Positions 49,951-62,335 of a stretch of DNA of 64,000 nt are shown here, one piece after another; position 1 is the first letter of the stretch, and every line of letters begins with the position of its first letter. Under the pieces are notes generated by a model that was not told where the DNA came from, did not search any database, and was given only the letters and a program-made list of their open reading frames with translations. The translations under genes and the position numbers were made by a program. The DNA comes from Anaeramoeba flamelloides. Taxonomy: Eukaryota; Metamonada; Anaeramoebidae. The stretch lies in NCBI GenBank assembly GCA_027625915.1, contig JANTQA010000015.1:11251001-11315000 (forward strand), written 5' to 3'.

Positions 49951-51056
49951 ATATATATATATAAATTCCTATTGACATTGAAACTAAGAAATTTCAATAA
50001 TTAACGAAATAAATATTCGTACGTACAAGATATTAATTAAAACAAAATCATATAATTTATGTAAAAAATATTTCAACTAAGAAATAAAATAAAGAGATCA
50101 ATATTTTCCATGCAACCCACCTTTGAAGAATGAAGTTCTAATAATTTTGATTAAAGAATTAATTCAAATTAACAAAAATAATCATAACATTAACTTTGAT
50201 ATTTTAAAAATAAAAAATCATTATTTATTTAGTTTTTGATTAAGGATTAAGAAAATTTTGATTATTTATTGGAATTTCTAAATAAAAATTGAAAATTAAG
50301 GAAATACCTTTGAGTGAATATCTTTACTAGAATTTAAATAATAAAAAAATCTAATATTTCATTTAATTATTTTAAATTCTGTAAAAGAAAACTACCGGTT
50401 TTATAATAATTTGTGGAATAAACAGACAATTATTGATTTTCCAAGCAGAACAAAAATTAAAAAAAAAATTATCAAAAAGAAATATAAAAGTGCGATAAAT
50501 TACAGTATAGTGCCTTCTTTTTCTTCTTCTTTGTTTTTTAATTACAGTCATAAATTTAAAATTGAGGAAATATAATTTCAATTTCTAAAATTTCAAAAAA
50601 AAAAAAAAACAAAATGACTATTTTTGTGAATTTTCAGTTTTATTCTGAAAAATATTAATTTTTGAAATAACAAAAAAGACGAGTTAAAGTAATGGCTATT
50701 TACTAGGTTTCATAATAAAACAGAAAAATCAAAGTTTTTACTCAATTCTTTACTTTTTTGGGGAACCTATATGTAAATAATCTGATCGAATTTTATAAAA
50801 TCAAAAGTTTTACTCTATTCATTTTTATTATAAATGAACCTAACCTCAAGTATAAGGAAATTAATTTCATCTTTATAAAATAAATTTTTTTTTTTTTTTT
50901 CAAATTTAAAATAAAGATACTGTAGGTTTATCAAATTAAAATAGTGAATTAATATTTAAACCAAAAAATATTCTAATAGAATTTGCATTTTTATTTTCCA
51001 TTTAATAAAAAATGAAAAATAAAAACATATCGCTTCTCAGAGTTTAATATATTTAA

Positions 51057-51105
51057 CACACACACACATACACACACACATATATATATATATATCTATA
51101 TACCT
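51057..51105. repeat. (CA)n/(TA)n microsatellite
   Basis: ACACACACACATACACACAC followed by an alternating TA run. Simple sequence repeat in the spacer. Confidence 0.9.
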
Positions 51106-51934
51106 ACACAAAACTAAAAACTAAAAAATGAAAAATCAAATTTTATTCTTTTCTCCTTAGTTTATTTAGTTTTAGAAATATTTTAATAAACTGATTTTAT
51201 TTATTATATTTGGATTTTGTATTTCTTTTTCAAAAAAATTTCATTTTTCTAAATAATTACCAAGATTGAGAAGGTTAATTAACTATTTTGAAATTTTTTA
51301 ACAAAAAAACTCTTAAGAAGCTAGCTATTATGAAATTTCAAACCAAATAGCTTATTCTTTACAATAGTTTAAGATTGATCAACATTAGTTTCCAATTTTT
51401 ATATATTTGAAACAATAATTTTTATTTTAAAACAACATTTGTAATTAAAATTTACTGTTTACTGTGTTTTTGTCCAGCTTTTATCATGGGAAAATCTCTC
51501 AAATTTAGTATATATTATGATCTATAAGGCTACAATGATTTTTTTTCAAATTTTGTCTTTTTAATATCAAAAAATTACAAAGATCTTGGTAGAAACATTT
51601 TGTCGAGAATTTTTCTTAATTGAAAAAAATGTTAAATACTTTCAAATTGTCGAATTTTATTTAATTTTATTTTATTTTTTTGGCCTGAGGGATAATTTAA
51701 GAGGGTATTAAATTTCCACATAAAATTTCAAAATGAAGAAGATTAAAAATAGTTTGGCGAATCTTTTTTTTTTTTTACCAAACAAAGATTAATTTTAAAA
51801 AAAGTATAAAAAGGTATTTATAACCGTTTCAGAGTCATCTAAAAACTCCATTTCAAAAAAATAAAGATCATTTTTTTAACTGAAAAATTTTTTTAAAAGA
51901 CTAGAAAAATAAAAATATTCTCCTTATAAATTTA

Positions 51935-53125
51935 ATAGCAAATTCCAAAAAAATTTACATCATCTTGAAATTAAAAAAATAAATTAAAAATCGATTTACT
52001 ATAAAAACTTACTTTTAATACTATTTTTCGAAATGAATTATTGTTTTTAAAGGTTTATACCTTTTTCTTATTTAAAGAACTTTAAATCCAACATCTTTAC
52101 AAATTGTTTCATAAAAAAGTATTTTCTTCAAAAGAAGAAAGAAACCTTATTGCCTCTCAAGGGACTGTATAAAAATAATGTTTTTTTTTAAAAAAACACC
52201 AAGTTTTGGAATAACCCAAGATAAAATCAACCTACTTAATGACAAAACAATTACAATAATTAATTTAAAGTTTAAAAAAAAATATAATTTGTTTATAGAA
52301 AAGTTCAAATCATTTTTTTCTTTTTATTGAATAAAAAAAATCTAAGAAAAAAGAACCAAACTATTAAAATAAAAAATACCCTCAAAATACTTTATTAAAA
52401 CCGAGAAAAATCAATTCAGAACACAATTTAATACTTTTTAATTTGGTTATTTTTAATCAATATTTAATAACCCAATACTAATTGTTTTCAGTGGGTTAGT
52501 ACTAACCCAAAGACCAAATATATCAATAGACTTTATTCTTATTTTTCAATTTTTTCAGATTTTCAAACAACTAAAAGAATTTCAAATTAATAATTCTAAA
52601 AAAAAATAATAATAAATAAATATTACCAAAGAACTAATTTTAATATCAATGGTTCGTTTTCTATACTCTTAACATTTAAATAAGAATATACCTAATCTTT
52701 TAAATTTCAAGAAATGTTCTAAATATTTGTGAATAAAATAGATGATCAATTTTATTAGATCTTCAAGGATTTAATATTGGATTTATTTTTATTGTATTTT
52801 TAAAATAACATTCTAGGTCCAAGATTATTTGTTCATAGAGATTCTCAAAAATTACTAAAAGTGAGATTTCCTTAATATAAAAATGCTTTGGCAAATTTTA
52901 CTTTTTCTTTTATGATCCAAAAATCAAACCAAAAAAGGATCTAGATCTTTTGAAATCAAATTAAATTGAGAAAAATGAACTTCTTTTAAAAATGATAACT
53001 CATCTCTGTTAAGTTGATAAATGAAGTTACTTATAGGATTTAATTGTATTCTAAGTGTAAAGAATCACTCGATTACCTTTGGTAAAAAAAAATAAATATG
53101 AGTTACTAGTCCCTTAAAGAAAATA
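51935..53125 (+). repeat. Dispersed repeat R4, longest 3' copy
   Basis: Blocks in order: CATCTTGAAATT, ATGAATTATTGTTTTTAAAGG, AAGTTTTGGAATAACCCAAGATAAAAT, TAACCCAATACTAATT..CAGTGGGTTAG, ACAAATATTT region and GATCTTCAAGGATTTAATATT. It continues through TTACTAAAAGTGAGATTTCC and TTATGATCCAAAAATCAAA to AGTCCCTTAAA. These recur at 32170-33130 (inverted), 43990-44350 and 61690-62155. No open frame is conserved. Confidence 0.65.
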
Positions 53126-54379
53126 ACTTTTCAATCTCTGTTATTTCATTTTCATTAGATCATTGAATAAAAAATCATAAAACACCCCAGTCCATTTTTT
53201 ATTGAACGAAAAATTGTGTTTCAAGAGAAATAATACAAAAATCAAAGATATCCTAAAAATAACCAAAAATTTAAGTGCTTTTGGCAAAACAGGTTCTGCT
53301 CCACTAACCAAACTGAGAAAATAGTACCTATAAAAGTCTTGTTGAGAACTCCAATCCAATAAAAAACGAAAACAATAAAATTAAAAACTAAAAAAAAATA
53401 CAATGCCTTGATTATAATTGTTATGATTTCTGAAAGACACTGAAACAATCCAACTAGCTCATATATAATACAATACTCAAAACTTATAGACAAGATTATC
53501 TTTAAAAGTTGGAATTGTTTTATTGAAAGGGGTAGGAATGAATTTCATTTTTCAGGCAAGAAAATCATGTTTATTTTTCTTTTCCATTTTTACATTACTT
53601 CTAAAGCGTATTTGAGTCTACCTCTCATAAAATTTCTTCTTGAATTTGTCATTTAAAAAATACACACAAAATGATTTTTTGATCCTAATTGGAGAATATT
53701 CCAATGAGTTTGACTTTTCAAGTTAAAATGAGGCATGACAAAAAGATTTTAAGACAACATATTAAATTTCAAATAAAGCCCTTAAAAAAAATGATTCTCA
53801 TAATATTTCTATCTGTAAAAGAGTTTTTGTTATTACAAACTTCAAGATATATTTAATAATGTTGTATCATTTTTTTACTTTCTTTTTGAGACTTTTAGTT
53901 TTTTGATAAACCTTGCTTTGAAAGAAATTTTTTTCTTATTTTACAAATCCTTACCTCAGAATTGTGTTTTTTATGGGTATTATTAAAGTCTACTTGAAAT
54001 TTTCCAAGTTGAGTGGTTTGTCAAGAAAGTGACCAAGTATATGAGCTAGATCCTTAAAAAATATGTTTTATTTTTTTTGATCTTGTTGAAAACTATATTT
54101 AGTCACATGTCTTGTTTTGACAATTAATATTTTTTGATCTTTCGAAATTGAGGGTAATGATGAAATTAAACAATAAACAATTCAAATCATAAACTTATAA
54201 CCTGATTTATTACTACATTAAATTTTTGTAAAACCAAATTGAGATGTCTTTAGTCAAACAGAAAGTTCTTAATTTACTCTTGTTTCAAATTCAATTTGTT
54301 GGTTCATCATTTCCCAAGATAATCATTTCATTTTTCTCCATTTAAACTTTTCATTTCCAAGAAAAAAAAAAATCAGAGA

Positions 54380-57300
54380 ATGAATACTTATGTTAAAACT
54401 TGGCTAAGTATAATTCTTGAAGAAAATATAATAATCCGTGACTCTTTAAACTTAAGTGTTTACCTTTGCCAGTCATTGAACAAATTAACTCCAAATTGTA
54501 TCAAATACATTGATAGGTAAAAATTACAAAAAAAAAAAAAAAACAAAAAACTTCTTTATTATTTTCTATCCCAAACCTAACCTTCTTCTTACTTTCCTTT
54601 CACAAAAACAAAAAATAAAACATTTTTTAAAAAATAATAAACAAAATTCCAAATTTAAAACTGGATCTCCCAAAACCAAATCAAACCAACACGAAATACT
54701 GAACCTTGAATAATTTGTGAAATAATTTCTTCTTTTTTTCAAAAGAAATGATCAAAATAAAAATGTCAAAACCTTTCTACAAGCATTAAAACAAAAGGGG
54801 ATTAGCTCTGCAAGCAAGATCATAAATTGGAAAAATTTGCTAGATTTGAAGAAGCAAAACAAATTATCCAGACTACTGTATGACTTAAGCACCGAGGTCT
54901 TTTCTTATAACGAATTAATTGATCCTGACATCGGGAAGGGCACATGGCAGCAGATTTTGACCTTTCCTACATTGTATGCGCTGACCAAGCAGACCAAGCA
55001 CGAGCTCATTACGAGCGTTGAAAGGAGCTTTGTTAGTGGGGGGTGCGAAATAGAGGCGACTTTAATTTACCCCGAGCTGAGAGATTATGAGGAGGAAGTA
55101 ATTTGTATTTCGGTAAGATCTGGGAAGTTAAGGTTTTTGTTGCCGACATTGGGGATGTCCAAAATTATGTTTTCAGAGATCAATTATTTCTCATTCCATG
55201 GGTGCGATCCAAGGTTAGTTCGGGTCACTGTTACAGAAAAGACACCAATAATCTTTCGTTTTGTAGATCCATTTGCAGCGTTATACTTTACATACCTGTT
55301 TAAAATGTTAAAGGAGTATCCTTTACAAAAATTGCAAGTCAATTACCCCATTAACGGGAAAATAGTTGGCAGATCGAATGAATACCGTTCAATTGTAATG
55401 AGAGGGTTTACCCAAAAGTTTACTCATTTTCAGTTTTTTAGTAATGACTCCGAACAAACGACTATCATTAATTTGTTAATTGACAGTTTGGGTGTTTATT
55501 TTTCTCCTTCAGAAACGGCCACAGCAACAAAGACAAAAACAACAACAAAAACAACAACAACAAAACAAAACAAGGCATCCTCGTCATTGGCAATATCGTC
55601 TCCTATTGAAACCAATGGAAATGAATCCTATATTAAAAAAAACGATAGTCTATTATTAGTCAATTCAAATCGAATAATTAAAGAAAAAAATGCAAATAGT
55701 CTACAATTTTTAACTCGTCAAAATAAGAATAAAAACAAAAAATTAAAGAAATCCAAACCCGAAAACCATTTAAAATCTAAAAGTACAGCAAAGCTTTTGA
55801 CTGTGAAAGATAATAAGGATTTGAAAAAAAATTTTCAAAAGAGAAGTTTTTCTAATTTAACTAGAAAAAATAAAAATTTTAATCAACAGCCAATTCACTT
55901 TAACAACTTCACAAAGAATAATAATAACAATAATGATGATGATCCTAACAATAATGATAATGATACTGGGAACAAGGTTTTAAATAAATATAAATCAAAA
56001 ATGGAATTAATTGCCTTGTGGAAAAATGATGACATCAAATTAAAAGAAATAAACCACGACAATTTAACATTCCAAATGATTGTAAAAACATTAAATAAGA
56101 ATAATAAAAAAAATTCCAAAGATAATAAAAATAATAAAGAATTAAATAAAAACGTAGAAAAATGTTTTAAATTTAAAGCACAACATTTAGATATTATCGA
56201 ACTATTAAAAAAATATATCAATATATTTAAGAAATTTTATTCGTCCAATTACAATAATAATAACTATTTTTTACAAAATTTAAGTGAACAAAATACTGAA
56301 AAGGAACGGCAAATAGAAAAGGAAATCAAGCAAATGAAAATGGGGAAGGGTAAAGGGAAGGTGAAGGATCCATGGATCACCCCAAAAAGGGCGTTTATCG
56401 GCCATTCAAATAAATTGCCTTTGAATGCAAATTGGTTAATAATAAATCCAAAATCAACTAAGGGGCTATTTATGCTACCGAAAAATATCCTAATTAAGAA
56501 ATCAAAAAATAATTATGATAACAATAATAATGAAAATTTTTTGAATTCAAACAATGGAACAATTGTCAATAATTTGTTAATTTATTATTCATTATTTAAT
56601 AAAAATGGCGAGTCGGTTATTATTCAAAATTATCCAATTTTTTTTGAATTAAATGTTGAAGAATATTTTGATCAAAATGTTATCAATAATACCAGTAACA
56701 CCAAGATAAACCAGATTACTTATTCTCCAGAAATTAAAAAAATTGAATTACATTATAAAAAAAAAATCTCAAATTTGTTCCAATCAAATACTTTATTAAC
56801 ATTTGATATTCAAATTTTAATTTGCTCAGAAAAAAATTGGATTTATTTATGGGAAAAATGTGATCTAATATTATCAACATCTTGTTTCAAATTCAAACAA
56901 AATAATAAAATTGTTTATTCCTCACAATATCTGCCGAGTAATAAACTTATTATACATCCTATTTATGAAAATATTTTTTTAATATCTATTGATACGGATT
57001 ATTCAATAATAATTCGCTGTTCGAATTCGGATGAAAGGGATTTAATTATTAATATTTTTTTTATTTTATACCAAGAATTTTTTAAAAATTGCCAATATGA
57101 TAATAAGGATGAGAAAATGAACAAAATTGATTTAAAAAATACCCCCATTTTTATTTATTCTTCATTTAATCGACAAGATGAAGACAATGTTGTTAAGGAA
57201 CCAAAAGAAAAAATCAACAATTTTCAAGAGGAAAGCGTTATATATCCTGAAGATCTTTTTTTAAATGAGATACCGGATTTGGTACAAAATAGTATTTATA

Positions 57301-60300
57301 ATTACAAAGAAAAAAAATTAAACATGAAAAAAAATGTAATAAAAAATGAGTATGATTTATTTCAAGATAATTTTCTTAATAGTTCAAATAAATCAGTTAA
57401 CCATGGATTTTATTATAATTCATTTTGGAAATTATGTGGAAGAATCAAAATAACTATTTATTCCAATTATTTGAAAATAAGATTTGGTGAAACGATTATA
57501 AAAAGATATATAAATAAATATTTAAATTTTACCCCTTCGAATTTTAGTTCTACTCATGGGAAACTAATTATTGATGAATGTAGTGGAATTTTCATTTCAT
57601 TCAAGACCTTTGAAAAAACTTTATCTTTTATCAATAATTTGGAATCAAATATTTTTAATTATTTAAATAAAAGCAGAAATAAGTCTATTTCTAATTATAA
57701 TGAATTAAAATACAACTGCTGCTTAAATACATTTCAAGGTATTATCCCTTGTCAAATTATTTTAAAATATAATTGTTTTCTAATTACTACCCATTCAAAT
57801 TCATTTAAATCAGAATATATCCCCAAATTGAAATTATTACAATTAAAACAAAATAAAAATCAACAACAAAAATTTCTTCTAAAACTGAAAATTAATTCAG
57901 GTAAATGGTTTTCATTTATATTTAAGAAGAAAAATGAATGTTTAGAATTTTATAAAAATTTTAAAATATATAATAATAATTATTTGAAAACAAAAAAAAA
58001 TGATCAACAAAAAACAAAACAGTTAAATAGTATTAATGATGAAATAAATACTGGTGGCGGTGGTGGTAATACAAATCAGAATAAGAATCAGAATAATGTT
58101 AAAATTTATAATCAAAATAATAATCTTAGTAAAAATAAAGGCATTGATAATACTAATTCTGTGAAAAATAAAAATGATAATAAAAATTATGAAACTTTCC
58201 CTTTTAATAGTAAAAACCAACCAAGAAATAAAAATGATCATTATTATGTATTAGCGTATCAAAATGATTTATTTATTGGTTTGAATAAGCTGTCCTTTAA
58301 TAAAAATGATTTAATAATGAATAGGCTAATGGATCCAAAAACTGAAATAATTTTTTCATTAGCTGGCAGTGATTATTTAATTCATCCAAAAAATAAAAAT
58401 ATTCTCAAAATAAGTTCTTTAAATGGTAAAACTCTATTATTCATTTTTTATTGTATTGAAGTTGCGGATATGTTTTTAAAAGAATTGAAATCTGTAAAAA
58501 AAAGAGTTCCAAATAAGAATATTTTTTCTTCGAATACTTTTAATATCAAATTTAATGAAATAAACCAATCAAATAAGCAAAATGCAAAAATAATATTGTA
58601 TCCATTATCTCTACAAATAGAAAAAAAATTCGATAATTATCAAAATAATAAAGGCTTGGTTTTACAATCCATAATTAGAATACCAACAAATACAATTATC
58701 ATAAGAAATAATTATCAAAATGAAAACCAAAATAGGAGTGGGAGTGGCAATGAATTATTAATAGAGTTAGAAACCGGTAAAAAATATTTGTTTGAATTTG
58801 TTGATCAAAATCAAAAAAATAAATATTTAAATTTATTGATCAAATATAAAGACAATTGTAACTTTATTCCCTTTCCAGATCAAATAACTGAAAAAACATT
58901 TTTCGTCACTTTTTATGAAAAGAAGACCAATTCAAAAAATTTAGTTCCAATTGTTGACGTTGGTACAATATCTATCAATAATAATAATATTTGTATTAGA
59001 TTAGATCATACCGAAAAAATATTAAAAAGAAAAAATAAAAATATAATTATTTATAATTTCTCAGATATAGACAATATTTCACAAAGTCATTTAAACCCAA
59101 ATGAAAATATATTCAAATTAAATTTATTAAAAGATAAAGAATTTTATTTTATGTCATTCATGGATTATAACCAACAAGAAGATTTTATTTCATTTATCAA
59201 TGAATTAATTCAAAATTCAAATCATTTTTTGGATTTTGATTTAGATTTAAATTTACTTGACGAAAACTTTGGTTTGTTTCAATTGCAAATTCCAAAAAAT
59301 AAAAAACTTTTACAAGATAATTCTTCTTTCCCAATTACAAATATTGTCCATTCTAAAAATAATTTTTTTAAAGCAAAATTATATATTAAAGAATACAAAA
59401 GTTGGATTTTATTAAAAATTTCTTTTTTTAATGGTAATATTGCAATTTATTCTAAATACAAAAATTGGAATGTGAGTCTATTGGATATTCAAATTTTCCA
59501 AAAAAAGAATAATCAAATAATAAAGGTTAAATTAACGAAATCAAATGAAGATTTATTAATAAAATTTAATAATGTTAAAATTAAAAATATTTTTTTGAAA
59601 GAATTCAATAATCAAGCTCTTTATGTTTATTATAACAATAAAAAAGATAAAGATACCGGCTATGGTGGTGAAGAACGAGAGGAGGAGGGGAAGAAAAAGC
59701 GGAATGAAAGAGTTATAAATAATAAAAAATATAATTCATCAAAATTATTTAATGTGTTTGACAACAATTATATACTGAAATTTAATGCAACTTTGATTAA
59801 TACTAATATTGATAAAAAAAATAAAAAATTTAAGAATAATCAAATTTTTTTAATCCTAGATATCAATAATGGCAAAATGAAAATTGGTTCCAAAGATAAC
59901 AATGAATTGATTTTAAAACTTTATTTAAATAAATTTGTTTTATTATTTCAAAACAAAAATAATACAAACGTTATTCGTTTTTATGATAAATTAAATGAAA
60001 TGTTGTTTGACTTTGAATTAAACTCAAAACACGAAGTTTCACATCTTATAAATATTTTTTATGATAATTTTGAAAAGGTCATCTTCATGTGTAAAGTTAC
60101 CATCAGCTATCCCGATAAATCACCAGATGAAAGATGTAAAGTTGTCTGCAATACAGAACAATTGCATTTTTTGTTTATCAAAAATCTTCTCAAATTTAAC
60201 TTGCAATACAATCAAGTTAAAATTTCAGATAGAGGCGCTTCAAATAATGTGTTGCATATCAATTTAAATGGAAAATTAATGTCAATGCTTTTTAAAAATT

Positions 60301-60356
60301 TACAAGAGAAAAAAAAATTTATCCAAATTTATCATGAGCAATTGAGTGATAAATAA
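54380..60356 (+). CDS. Giant calponin-homology protein with repeated PH-like modules, 1,915 aa
   Basis: Exons 54380-54516 and 54746-60356, intron 229 bp in phase 2. Exon 1 supplies the ATG and the first half of a CH domain (YVKTWLSIILEENIII, LYLCQSLNKLTPNCIKYID as CH-type helices). Exon 2 continues with KNVKTFLQALKQKGIS and LLDLKKQNKLSRLLYDLS, completing it by about residue 110. CH domains bind actin or act in signalling. Residues about 146-241 look PH-like (IYPELRDYEEEVICISVRSG, closing helix AALYFTYLFKMLKEY). A long Asn/Lys/Thr-rich region (about 290-460) follows. From about 620 to the end, eight or nine segments of 90-110 residues each show beta-strand blocks and a terminal amphipathic helix, consistent with divergent PH-like folds. 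The ends of the protein are GC-richer than the middle. CH call strong; PH-like count is inference. Confidence 0.8.
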
Positions 60357-62335
60357 ATTGATTTGATTTTATATTCAAAATTTGTTTTTTTTAATTTTAA
60401 TTTTTTCCATTATTAACCAATATAACCACCTTTAGGACATTTTAAATTTATCACTAATTAATAATACATACTCTAACTATTTTATGAATAGTATAGTTTA
60501 AATTTTATTTTTATTTTATTTTTTTTCAAAATTTCCGATTTTTGATAAAAAAAGCCTATTTTTGGGGTATTTTTTTTTTTTTGAAATTAGTTGCAACAAA
60601 TGAATTGACTTTAGATTAAACATTAAGAAAGAAAAAATAATCAATATTAAAACAATTTGTAAAAAAAAACAGGGAATATATATTGAAACTGAAACATGAT
60701 TAAAAAAAAAATTATAAAAAATATTCCAAAAATCGAAAAAAATCAGTTTTTCTATTTAATTTAAACATATGTTTTGAAAAAAATATTTTATTTTAAAATT
60801 AAAAAATTATGATTCTGTTAAGACTCTTAAAAAAATAGATTCAAATAATCTCTCTACTAAGTTAAATAAAAATTTTAAAAATTTTACAATTAAAAATGAA
60901 AAAAAATATTACTGAAAAATTTCATTTTTTTTCAATTCCGATTAATATCTAAATAAAAATCTAAACCCTTTTCAAGATTGTTATGTATAATAATGTTTAT
61001 TATGTGAGTTTGTTTCAAAAATACAAAAATTAGAGTTTTTTTTTTGAAAAATATATTTCTCATTTTCGAAACAATGAGTTAAATTATGTGTGTTATTTTT
61101 TCTTTGAAGAGGTGAGGACAGTTGAGGAAAAAAAGTAATTTAAAAACAATAAAAAAAAATTTTGAGAGGCTTTTTTATTCTTTCTTTTTGTATCTTTAAA
61201 GCTAAATAAATTTTAGAATTCTTAATGAAATTTTTTCAAGTAATAACCTCAACTAAAAAAAAAAAACATTTTTATCTTGAATACAACATTTTTTGAAAAA
61301 TTATTTTCTCATCCTTTTTTTCTCAAAATAAATGACAGAAATTAACTACAATAGATTAAAATACCATTTTTTTTTTTAAAAATTAATAACTTGTCTATTA
61401 GATCTTGAGATAATCCACATTTCTTATAAACATATTTCTCTTGTTTTTTTTTATAAACAAATATTTTTTTCAAATAACTCAACCAGTTAAATGAAAAAAC
61501 CAAAAAATAATTTAAAAAACATAATAATACTCTACATAGGACGAGTAGGATTTAAGAAAGATCATTTTTCAAAAAAATAACCAATATAATTATTTCGAGA
61601 AAATTCTTCAATTTTTATTATTTTTTAGCTTATTTTTCAAGAAATAAATATAGATTATTTAAATAATAGCTGTAAATTGTTTATAATCGGAATATTTGAA
61701 ATAAAAAATAATTCCTTAATCTTTTGAAATTTCAAGATATTTAATAAATATTTGAAAATAAAATAAATCATCATCTTTTTATGATCTTCAAGGATTGAAT
61801 ATTTAATTGGTTTTTTCTTGTATTTTTCAAGGATTCAATTAAATTTGAAAGATTATGTTTTCATACATATTATCAGATTATATTTAAAGTAAAATTTCAT
61901 GAAAGAAAAAAATATTTACAAATTTTTCAATTTCTGTTTTATGATCCCAAAAATCCAAAAGAAAAATGATCAGTTTAAGGGTTTCAAAACCAAATTTAAT
62001 TTGTAAAAAAAAACAATGACTTATTTTGAAATGATAATTCACTTCCGTAAAGTTATAAATGTTTTTTAAATCAGTCTTATTTGAATTTTTGTGAATCTAA
62101 GTACTCGAATAGCCTTTGTTGATAGAAAAAAACAAAAACAGTAATTATTCCCTTAAATTGAAAAAACTTTTTACTACTTTTCTCTCTTATGCTATTTTTG
62201 AGTGAGGTTTGCTAATGAGTTATTAGACCAGAATTTAAATTTAAAAGAAGTTCCAGGTACATTTTTATCAATTCAAAATTCTTATTAAAAATCATTTTTT
62301 ATAAACTTGTTAAACTCTTTTGCTCGCTATCACAA
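60357..62335. other. Intergenic spacer
   Basis: About 2 kb, AT-rich, without a recognised gene. Its right part is an R4 copy (61690-62155). Confidence 0.5.
61690..62155 (+). repeat. Dispersed repeat R4, 3' copy
   Basis: Matches 52670-53125 in direct orientation: CTTTTGAAATTTCAAGA, AAATATTTG..AATAAA, GATCTTCAAGGATTGAATATT, TTTATGATCCCAAAAATCC, AATGATAATTCA and TTCCCTTAAA. It is diverged, with several small deletions. Confidence 0.65.

Larger units (their letters stand above)
48531..54379. other. 5.8-kb intergenic region
   Basis: No gene recognised. Contents: a T/A-rich 3' flank of gene B, a 20-plus A-run near 49350, an R2 element (49754-49950), a CA/TA microsatellite (51057-51105), and an R4 copy (51935-53125). 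The last part holds a pyrimidine-rich stretch (about 54330-54358) before the CH gene start. Confidence 0.55.
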
